DNA of 64,000 nt. Origin: Micractinium sp. NFX-FRZ. Taxonomy: Eukaryota; Chlorophyta; Trebouxiophyceae; Chlorellales; Chlorellaceae. Of this stretch, positions 35,219 to 46,200 are shown in pieces. Position 1 is the stretch's first letter, and each line of letters opens with the position of its first letter. The notes under the pieces were generated by a model that was not told the DNA's origin, searched no databases, and was given only the letters and a program-made list of their open reading frames with translations. The translations under genes were made by a program, and so were the position numbers. The stretch covers positions 55,347 to 119,346 of the forward strand of contig JAPTJF010000164.1 of NCBI GenBank assembly GCA_029339195.1, given 5' to 3'.

Positions 35219-35651
35219 CGATCACACCGCGCCTCCAATCGCTTTTCTAGCAGCGATGGCGCACGGATAACATGCACCGGCATTCAATGTGCTGACAGTG
35301 CTGCACGCAGCATAGGTGGGGAGCTGCGGTGATGCCAAAGTGTTCACACGAAGTCCGCGGCGCCCTAGGCTAAGCCCGCGGCGCTCAACATCATACTTCG
35401 CGTCCAGTATCGTGTAGCAGGCCGTGTGCAGCGCGGTACACGCTGCGCCTTGCTTATTTGTGCCGCTGCCGCCGTTGCCGCCGCCGTTGCCGCCTGCCTG
35501 CCACCGCTGTCGCCACCTCGGCGGTCGCTGCTGTCGCCTGTTGCCTGCCGCAACGTGCTGCTGCTGCCCACGCTTTGCTGCCGCGTTTGATGCGGACACC
35601 CTTCTGCAGAGTGTGCGGCATTGCTGAACCACAGCTGCTGCAGCGGCGGCT

Positions 35652-36760
35652 ATGCCTCCCAAGGCTCGCGGCGGCGGCAACGGCGGTGGCGGCGGCGGCG
35701 GGGATGCGCCACCGCTGCTGCCGCCCCCAAACGTCCGAGACGCGCAGGCTGCGTGGACAGCCTTCCGCAAGGCCAGCTCTCCAGACAGCACCAAGGAGGG
35801 TCTTAGGCAGCTGCATCAGCTGGTCAAGGAGCGCCCCAGCGGCATGGCCCTGGTCGGGCTGGCCAAAGCGCAGCTGCTGAGCGCGGTTGAAGCGGCGACC
35901 AAGGTGGGGCCGGGGGGAGGCTGTGGGGAGGGCGCCTTAGGCTTGACGGCCGGGCAAGGGGGGTGTTTACAAGCAGGGTCTGCTTGCGCAGGTGTCCTGC
36001 AGTTGTGCGCAGCGCCCGGTTATACCGACAACTGCCCACCCCTCCCCGCCTGCCCTCCCCCCCAGGCCCCGGGCGAGGAGCAGTGTGAGCGGTCGCTGGG
36101 GCTGTTTGCCCACCGCGCCCTGACCCTGTGCATCACAGCAGCGGTGGAGCACGGCTCGCTGCTTGGGCTCCTGTACTCCACTGCCCTCCTCACCCTGCTG
36201 TCTGGGCTTGACCAGCGGGAGCAGCGGGACGCGCAGCGGCAGCGCCTGTTGGAGGCCTACCCAGCGGGGCGGGTGCAGGAGCTGCTGGCAGCTTCCTCGG
36301 CAGCTTCCTCGCAGCTGCCGCCCATGGAGTGGGACCTGGCGCCGCCCTTCAAGCCGCCCTACCAGCACGGGTGGGTGGGGGGCTGCAAACGGCCGTGCGC
36401 AGGAGGCCGGGTGGGTGGCTGCCTGAGCCTGTCCAACAGATCAACTCTGCTTGGGCGCACATGCTGGGCAGCCGATGGCTGGGTCCGCCCCCTCCCTGGT
36501 CCCACGGTACCTCTGTTGGCAGCGTGGCAGGCAGGCATGGTGGGGGTGGGGGCGCTCCCGGGCTGGTGCAAATTTGGGCCGGCCGCTGGTCAGCCTGCAT
36601 CCCCTGCCCTCCCCTCCACCAGTCCGCTGTGCTGCGGCTGCTCGCCCCAGCCTCCACTGCTCCTGCCACTTCATGAAGCCTCCTGTCCCCAGCGGGGGAC
36701 ACGGGTCGGGAACAAAGGGTGTTACTGCAGCACTGCAACCCGACACGTAAGCGCCTCTCG

Positions 36761-36804
<44 letters not shown>

Positions 36805-39800
36805 CGCAGGTGGCCGCTGGACCCTGATTTGGCGCACGGCAAAGTCAAGGGTGCCAGCAAGCAGGCGAGCCGAGCGCTGGAGCTGTTCCATGGTGAAGTG
36901 GAAGCCAAGGATGGCATGGCCAGCGGGCCTGTGGACCGTCTGGCAGTGGGCAAGAGGGAGCAGGCGCGCCGGCAGGCGAGTGGTCGGCAGGGCTATGATG
37001 GCAGGGCAGGGCAGGGCAGGGCAGGGCAGGGCAGGGCAGGGCAGGGTGAGCAGTGAGCGGTGAAGGGCTGGGGACCCCTTCAACTGCACAGGCTGGCTGG
37101 GTGCCTGTGCCCTCTTGCCTGCCCGCTTCACACCTACCATTGGTGGTAGTCAAACGCAGGGGCACCTGGCAGCCCTTCATTGGGGGCCGCAGCTGGTGCA
37201 GGGGACCCACGCTTTGGGTGGCGGACCAAGCGCAAGCTTGCGGCTGCATAACAATCTAGTGCATGCAGCCTTTCCCATCTGCCCCCCTTCCCCATCTGCC
37301 CCTCCCTGCAGCTGACGCAACCGCAGGGCAGGGGCGCACGTGATGATCTGCACACTCTTTCTCTGGTCGAGCGCCTGGCGTATGGGGGTGAGCGCTGCTG
37401 GGGCAGGGATTGGGGTGGGGCAGAGGTGCGGCGTGTGTGCGGTGTGTGCCAGCAAACAGGCCCGATGCTTGAAACGCTGCTGCGCGCCCCAGTGCTCATG
37501 GCGCCACCCGTGCTGCCACCCCTTTTGCTGCTGCGTCGCCCGCCCTCCTCATGCGCCCGGCGTGGCTGCCCACCTCGGCCGTGTGTGTCACGCGCTGTGC
37601 CGGCCCGCCCGCCCGCTCCCTTGAACCCCTGCAGAGCCGCTGCCGCTGCTGCCGGCCCGGGAGCGCGATGTGCTGGCGCACTGGCTGCAGGAGTGTCGGA
37701 GGCAGCACCTTGCTCAGCTGGCACAGGGGCAAAAGGCGCAGGCAGATGTGGCAGCAGAGGCGCGGGACGAAGTGGCAGGGCAGGGCGGGGACGCGGTGTC
37801 CCTGCATTTGGAAAGCAACGGCACAGAGGTGGGGCCAGGGTGGGGCGGGACCGGGGCGGGCACGCTGTGCTGTGCTGTGCTGTGCTGTGCCGGGCTGGGC
37901 TGGTGGCAGTTGCGACGTGCTGCGGTGCGATGAGCTGTGCTGCCCTGTGCAGTGCTATGCCGTGCTGTGCTGTGCTGCGCTGGTCAGTGCTGCGCAGTGC
38001 AGTGCAGTGCTGTGCTGTAAGCTGTGGTGCGCTGCGCTGCGCTTCGCTGCGCTGTGTTGCGCTGTGCTGCGCTGTGCTGCGCCAAGGCAGGCCTGCCCTG
38101 TCCCCAATCCCATGCAGCACATCCTGCCATGTGCTGAACCATCATCACCGCCCCTCCCCTGCGCCTCCCTGCAGCTGGCCCACTTCCTCAACCGCCAACT
38201 GCTGCAGCGGCGGCTGCAGCAGCAGCAGCAGCGCCAGCTGGGCGCGGGGCCCAGCAGCCGCGCAGGCCCCAGCAGCGGCGGCGGCGGCGATGCCATCGAC
38301 GCCCTGCTGGACCTCACCGGCATGCCTGTGTGGGAGCTCCGCACGCGCGTCGGGCAGGCACTGACCTCCATGGGCGAGCGTCAGCGGGAGGGGGTGGCGC
38401 GGATGGGCCTGCTGCGGGACGTGGAGGGCGAGCAGGCGCTGCTGGGCGAGCTGCTGCGGCTGGAGGCAGAGGCCCCCGGGCGCGTGGTATACAGCGTGAC
38501 CCTGCCGCGTGAACATGTGGCGGCACTGGCGGCGTCCGGAGACGCGGACTTTGCGGCCGCGCTGCAGGCGACGCCGTTGGCGTCTGCACAGTTTGTGGTT
38601 CAGTATGCTTCGTATGAGGAGTGCCAGGGGGCACTGCTGGCGGTGGCGGCGATGCCCGGTCAGATTCAGGGCACCCTGCTGCGCATGGCGGCGCCTGAGA
38701 GCCGCACTTTCCTCCCAGTGGCGCGCCTGCTTCTGGAGCTGGGCGGGCTGCCCCAAGGGGAGAGCGCAAGGGTGGGTGCAGCGCATGCGGCGCGCAGGCA
38801 GCGTAGGAGGGGTCAGCGGGGCGGGCGCCCTGCCATGCGGGGGCTGCAGCTGCTGCTGCAGCTGGCGGGGTGGGTGAGCCAGCGCGCGGTGCGGCTTGTA
38901 TTGGAAGCTGCCCGGCTGGGTGGCGGGGTCCGTGGCGGGGAAGCATGTTTTGAACCAACCAAAGCGGTTCACACCCTGCCAGCCTGTGCACCTCGCCGTG
39001 CACGGCACACGGCTCCTTGCTCACTCGGACCCTCTGTCTCTCCCTCTGTTTCTCCACGTGTCCCGCCTCTGCGCGTCTCCCTCTCATGCGGTGCCTGCTG
39101 CCCTTCCTGCTGCAGTGCCCCCTGTGGCTCCTGGCTGCGGGTTTGAGCGCGCCTGCGTGCGCCGCTGAGCTGGCACCGCTGGAGGGGCACCCGCAAGACT
39201 ACGAAGGTGGGGCGGGCGGGGTCAGGTGCTTGGTGCCTGCTGCCCCCAGCTGCTCTGCCCGCCTTGGGGGCCTTTAGTAGGGGTGCGGCAGGGCCTGGCC
39301 ACACCTGCTCTGCCCGCCCGCATGCTTGGCACCTCCTGTGCCTCTTCGTGCACTGCACGCTGTGGTTTGCTGCCTCTGCAGGTGTGCGCCACGCCGCTGC
39401 ACCCCCACCGCCAGGCCCCCTCATGCCGCCCGCCTCCCGCATCTCAACGCGCCCCCGCCCCGCCCTCTGCCCCGCCCCCGCCTCCCCCCCGCAGCGCTCC
39501 TCCCGATCCCGCTATGGCGCGCGCTCGAGCCCCTGCCCAACGGCGGCGACGACCCCCCAGCTGCGGCACCCAAGCTGCACTGCACCGCCGGCGCTCACAC
39601 CGAGTATCTTCTGGACGTGTGGCATCAGCTGACCCAAGAGATGGAGGCCCTCGGTGGGTGGCAGGGCGGTGTGGGGGAAGCGGGTGCAGCTGGAGGGGGA
39701 GGGGCGGGGACCGGCAGGCATTCGTGGGACCAGCTGACTCGGATCTGCCAGGCCCTTGGGAGGTGGGGGGGCACCCCGGCAGGGAGGTGATGAGGGGAGG

Positions 39801-40200
39801 TGGGGTGTGATCAGGGCGGGAGAGGCGGCGGGCACAGGGGTGGGGGGAAGACTGTGTGTGTGTGCGCTTGTTCGCGTGGGCCGCGTGGGAGAGACTGCGG
39901 GCAATGGGGGATGGGGTGGGTGGGTGCAAGGATGGTGGGTGGGGGAAGTTTGTGACAGAGATGCAAAGCAGGCCGGTGATGGCGCGAGGACGGTGGGTGC
40001 AGAGTCTGGTGTCTGGGTTGGGCGCGGGGCGCAAGGGCGGGCTGTTGGGTAGTTGGTCAACGCACATGGGCGGGTGACTGGGGGTGGGATGGCGTGCGGC
40101 ATGGCTGTGGGGCATGGCAGCCTGCCTGCCGCGGCTGCCCCTCAAATCCGCATCCCCACTCGCGTTTGGCAGCACCTCCCAGCCCAACCCACCACCAAAG

Positions 40201-40239
<39 letters not shown>

Positions 40240-43200
40240 CCGATGTAGGCTTCATGCACGGCAGCGGCGACACGTTCCGGAAGAAGCTGGTGCTGCTGGA
40301 CATGTCCGACTCCCAGCAGCGCCAGGCGGTGGTGAGTTGGCAGGCAGTTTTCAGGCTTTTTTGCTGCTCAACCACTGGCATGAGCGGCGGCACGCATGTT
40401 GGTTGCCCTTTAATTAAAAGTAAGCAAGTCAAAAGTCAACTCCCCCTCACGGCTGCACCGCCCCCTTCCTTCCCTGTGCTTCCGGTGTGATGCTCGACTT
40501 GCAGCTGGAGGACAATCTGGTCCCTGTCGTTGTTGGGATGCAGCTGATCGAGACGGTGATGGCGGGGCAGCGGGTGCAGCAGCGGCAGCGGCAGGCGGCC
40601 GCCGCCGCAGCCGAGGCAGCGCAACGCCCCGGCGGCAGCGGCAGCACCAGCGGCGGCAGCCGGCGGCTGGCCGGCGGTGGCCTCAAGAACAGCAGCACCT
40701 CCTCTTTTTCCTCGTCAGATTCGGAGTCGGAAGAAGAATTCTGGCGGGGCGAGGAGGCTGCGGATGCACCAGCGCCGGCAGCAGCAGCAGCAGCAGCGGC
40801 AGAGGGGAGCGAGGAGGGAGAGGCGGAAGCAGGCGACGGCAGCGGGGGTGCGTGGGCGAGGGCGGCGTGCGGCGACGAGCGTGCTGGGCTGCTGCTGCGC
40901 ATGCTGCAGCTGGAGCATGCCATGCAGCAGGAGTTCCCGGTGGCTCCTGACCTCCTCGAACAACTGGCCCTGGTGAGGCGGGCAGTGGGCGGGGGGCCGC
41001 ACCCCGCCAGGGGGTGTGCACAATTGGGCCGGCGGGTCACAGGCCGTTGGCAGGGGCGGTCTTGGGGCGTCTGGGCAGCGTCCAGGCAGGCAGGCAGGAA
41101 CAACTGGCCATGGTGAGGCGGGCATTGGGCAGGGTGCCCGATAGTGCGCCCGATGGACTCGAGGTGCACAGGGCGTTTGCAGGGGCGGCTTTCGGGGCGC
41201 GTCCAGGCAGGCGGGCTGCGCTTGCACGTTGGGGCAGTGTCGGGGTGCCCAGGAGTGAACTCGGATTGAACTCTGCCAGCTGTGATGCCGTGTCAACTCC
41301 GCTGGGTACGATTCCAACAGTGGCCCCTGGCGGGGGAAGAAACTCTCGCCATGGCGCTCACCCTCCCTGCCCTCCCTGCCTCCCTGCCCTCCCTGCCCTC
41401 CCTCCCTGCAGGATGGGCGGGCAGCGCGCCGTGTGCGCCAGGTGTTGGACGGAGCCACACAAGCAGCCGCCCGCTCGCCCCACCCTTTGTACGTGGTGGA
41501 GGAGTGCGGGGAGATGGCGCTGGCGCTGCTGCCTTTCCAGCTGCCGCTGGCAGGCGTGCCTGCGCCCGAGGACGTCGCCGCCGCCGTGCACGAGGCAAGC
41601 AGTGGTGCTGCTCCTGGCACAGCCATGAACCTGTGTGCATGCACTGCTCCCCGCCTGTCGGAACTGCGTGCCTGCACCATACCGCGCCTTGCTTCGTGAC
41701 AAGCCACGCGCCCTTCCGCACTCCACCCGCCACCCCACCACTGCTGCCTGCCTGCCTGCCGCCCGCTCAACCTGCCTGCCTGCCTGCCTGCCGCCCGCCC
41801 ACCCACCCAACCTGCCTGCCTGCCCCTCTGCCCGGTAGGTGCGCGTGGCAGCTGTGGATCGCATCCTGGCTGCCCTGCACCACCTCCACGCCTGCGGCCG
41901 CCTCTACCAGCCCTGGCTGAGCGCGGTGCACGAGTTCCTGCTGCTGGCATTGGAGCACTGGTGAGTGGGTGGGGTGGGGGAGGGGTGGGGTGGGGGCATG
42001 CGCAGCGAGGGGTGGACGAAGGAGGGGCGGAAACAGGGGCAATGCTGCACGTGCCAGCTCTGTGGATCGTTGTGCTCATGACCGCCCTTGGCTAGACCAC
42101 ATGCGCTGCCATTCATCCAACGTGGTGCTCATGATCCCCCTTGGCTAGACCCATGCGCCATTCATCCAACTGAAGAGGGCCCTCCCCGCCTGCCCCTGCA
42201 GCGACGGCATCCCCAGCGGGCAGCTGGATGATGGGGGAGACGAGGGGACACCGTGGCGCGCGCTGGGCACGCTGCCGCTGCGCGACGTGCTCACCCTGCT
42301 GGGCATTCTGTGCGCCTGGTATGCTCTGTCGTTCAGCGGACCGGCAGACCTGGGAAAGTGGTACCAGGTGGGTGGCCGGCAGGCCGGGGTTCAGCAGGCG
42401 TGTGGGTGGCAGGCAAGCTTGGTTGCAGCGGGCGGGTGGGTCGCAGGCGGTGCCATGTAGGGCAGTGGGCGAACTTGTAGCCCAAAGTTATAAGCCCAAG
42501 ATCATGTCGTGACCAAAGTCAACCAAGATGGCTGCCCATGCTTGAAGTGTGCCTTGTGCTTGCGCCATCGTCAGCTGATAGCTGCCCCGCACGCTGAGCC
42601 GCCCTCTCACGCTTGCCCCCCTCAGCGCCTCCCCAACTTCTTGTTTGCCTCGCCTGCACTGCAGGAGGCGCTCACTGTGGCAAGCGCGGGCGGCCAGCTT
42701 TGCCTGCCACCCGAGCAGCCAACGGCGCTCGGCGGCGGTGCAGGCAGCCGGGGCGGCGAGGCGGTGGTCCGCCTGAACCGGTTGGGCTTGGCACAAGTGG
42801 TGGCGGACGCCGCCGTCGTGTCCCCTGTCCTGGCGCAGCGCCTGGGTGCGACGCGCGACCGCGATGCACCAGGGTCCCCCCGCCTGCCTGGCAGCATGCT
42901 GCCCCCCCAGCTGGCCCCGCCCGAGCTCTGCACCTTTGCCCTGGCCGTCTGCACCGCGTCCCCCGAGGTGGCACACCTGCTTCAGAATGTGCGGCGCGGC
43001 GCGGCGCGGGGCAGCGTGGCGGGAGGGTGGGACGGCATGCTGGCGCAGGGCGATGCCAGGAAGGTGAGCTAGCCAGGGGATGATGCTTGTTGACGGGGGC
43101 CTGTATGCAGCCTAAGGAACCTGTGAGCCTGGGCACGTGATGCTGCACCTGGGCACCGCAACTTGTGCGATGGACTTGGCAGGGGCCAGCCAGCTTGGGT

Positions 43201-46200
43201 CTGGCGAAGCAGAGGCACAAGAGAAGTGCGTTGTGGCTGCGCCGCGCCCACATATGTGCAGCAGTTGTAGTACTCGAGTCTGCACGCCTGTGGTGTTCCC
43301 CTGGCCTGGGCTGACCCAACACCGGGCGGCTTGTTGTGGCGCTGGGGCTGCGCCCGAACTTCAAACCCCCTTGCCGTGAACAGGGCTGAGCTTCACTTGG
43401 GTGCCCCCTTGACCCGCACCCGCGCCCCACTCTGCCACCACATGCGCCCCATGCTCCTCCCAGTCTCCCAGCAGCACGCGCCGCCCCTCCCCCAGCCTTC
43501 GCTGCCCCCCGCCCGCCGCGGCCGCCCATCCCTACCATTGCCGCCGCTCGGCCTGCCCCCATGCCCCCGCCTGCTTGCCCACCCCTTCCCCCCTGCCGTG
43601 CTGCTCCCTCCGCGCCCTGCAGCTGATGGCGCGGGTCGGGGATGCGCAGGACCTGTACTGCTGGCGCTGCCTGCTGGTACACGCTTTGGTCAAGCTGCAG
43701 CGTGCCCACCAGGAGGTGAAAGACATGCGGACAGCACTGCGGGCGGCCGCCCTGGCCTGCCAACAGGTGTGAGAGCCAGCAGCGGAGGGCAGGGGAGGGA
43801 AAGGGGAGGCACGGATTTATGCGAGGACATGGGTGCGGCACACGGGGCGGCGGCGCCATGAGCTGGCACATGTGAAACCGCAGGTGCACGGCGTGCGGCC
43901 TGTGCCCCTCGGGCAACGCCTCTGTCCTGCTCTCGCCCTCACCATACGATCTGCTCACACGCCACACATCAAGGTAACGTGCCAACATGCCACCGGCTGG
44001 CGTGCCTGCCTGCCTGCCTGCCCTGCGCCTGCAGGGCCCCCCGAGCGCGGCGCAGCAGCATGCACAAGACGCAATCATCTCCACGCCGTCCACCTTCCTG
44101 CTGCGTCTCCGCAGGGACTGCACTGCAGTCCCACGTAGCAGCAGCAAGGCTGCCCTGCTGTGCGAAATGCTGCGGGTGGGTGGCTGGCTGGCGTGGCAAG
44201 ACGGGGGGCGAGGGCAGGGTGTATGGGCCTGTGTCGCGGCCGCACTGGTCAGCAACACCCGCCTGTCCGCTGGCCTGCCTGACTGACTGACGTGGTTGGC
44301 TGCCTTGCCTCCCTGAGAGTGCCACGGCCTCCCCGCCTTGCCGGCTCTGGCCTGCCCTCACGGCTGCCAGTTGTCGCTGGTGCCTGCCTGGCCCCACCGC
44401 TGCTGCCTGTTGACGGTGGTCGTACTGGCCTGCCCCCTCCGCTCCCGCTGCTGCCTGCCTGCCTGCCGGCCAGTGAGCTGGCCTGCTCTTGTGCTGGCCT
44501 GCTGTCTGCCCATGGCCTACACATGTGGGACCCCTTTGCCTGCCTGCACGCAGGATCTGCACGCACTGCTAGAATGCCTCTGCATGCAGCGGCGCTTGAG
44601 CCAAGAGTTGAAGATGCAGGAGGTGGAGGGGGTGAAGCTGGGCCTGCCGGTGGAGATGGCGCGCCAGGTGCGGGCCGCGCCACTCACTCCCGCTGTGCTG
44701 ACCTGCGCTGCGCTGCCCGCCACGCTGCGCTGCGGTGTGCTGTCGGCCATGCTGTGATGCGGGCTGCGCTGCGCTGCGATGTGTGGCACGCTACGCGGCA
44801 ATGTGGCGCTGCGCTGCCCTGCGCCGCCCTGCGCCGCCCTGCGCCGGATGCTGCACACCTGTGGCCTGCTGCAGCTGTGTCCACGGCTCACCCCATCACC
44901 CGCACCCTTATTATGCCCCTCTCTTGTCAGGCATGTTTTTCTTTGAAGAGTGGGCAGTGATTGCCATTGTTTCGGCCCTGTTCCCCCGCCCCCTGCGCCT
45001 TGCGCCTCTGCCTGCAGTCGCTGGATTCTATTCGAGACGTCATGCACGCCACCCTGGACCGGATGCGTGACCAGGCCATGGCTATGTACACAGGTGGGGG
45101 GCGTGTGGTTGATGAGCCGTTGTTTGCTGTCAGCTGCATCCAAGGGGACGGCGATGCAGGGGGATGGCACTGCTTCCTAGGCATGGGGCTTCCTGGGCAG
45201 GGTTGTCCAACGGGGGCACAGTTTGTGGCGGCGAGAATCATGGGGTCAGGGCATGCCCGCCTTGAAGGGCGTAGTAGTGGGGTGCAGCGGTGAGTCAAGC
45301 GTGACACAGCCGGATGGCGGGACCAGCGGATGCTGCCCTGCACGTGGGAAACAGACCCCAAGCCATCAGCTGTTACTGCCATCGGCAGCCGCCCCCGCCC
45401 CGGCAGCTGGTCCTGCACCCGCGGGTTCTGTGCCTCACTCTGCCGCCCCCGCCCTGCTGCACTGTCAGCAGCAGCCGGCAATTTGCCAACCGAGTGGGGC
45501 GAGACATTGATGCCGGCGCTCGCAGCCGCAGCCCAGGCGGCGGCCGAGCTAGAGCGTGGCGTGCGCACCTGTGAAGGCGTGCCTGACAAGTGAGCGGTGG
45601 GCGGTGGGTGGTGGCTCAGCGCAGCATGGGCGGGTGGGCGCAGCGCCCCAGAGTGGGCTGCCCCGCGCCCAGCGTTTGAGCATGTGAGCGTGCATTTCAA
45701 GGTTGGAAAGTGCGAGCGGGCTTGCGCGCCCGCAGCACGGGGCCCAGCTGCCAGCTGTCCAGCGCATGCCCTGCCTGCTTTCGCGACTTTTCCCCACGTC
45801 GAGGCGGGCCACCTGGCGCGCTGCCCCGCTGACCCCGCCATGCGCCGGCCTGTGCACCTCCGCCGGCCCATTGAACGCACCTCTCGTTGGCCTTTGTGCC
45901 TCTCCCCATCTGCCCCCGCTTGCAGGCTGGTGTTCCTCACGGGGTCCCAGCAAGCCTGCCACGTGTTTGCCCACGCCAATGAAGCGTCCGAGGTGAGAGG
46001 AGGGTCCCTGTGCAGCGGCAGCCAGGGCATGGTGCCACATTGCCACCTGTGTACATTGCCAGCTGTGATTGCCTGCCCGCCCGCCTGGCCGCGCACTCAT
46101 TGCGCCCTGAGTCCCCCCGCCCTCGCTGCGCTCATGCACCCGACCATTCCTCGTGTGTGTGTGCTGCCCCTCCCCCTGCCCTACCTGCTCGTTTGATCAG

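Larger units (their letters stand above)
34226..35651. other. Spacer between copies B and C
   Basis: First part: 3' UTR of copy B, T-rich, with TGTAA at 34654 and 34819. Second part: promoter of copy C, less GC-rich, with a CCAAT at about 35233 and the TGTGAAGCTTTTGGCG element at 35203 shared with copy B. No gene was seen. Confidence 0.5.

Noticed and set aside
42672..44258. Open minus-strand frame of about 530 codons
   Set aside because: It crosses exons 14-16 of copy C and their introns without domain signatures. It is explained by high GC content.
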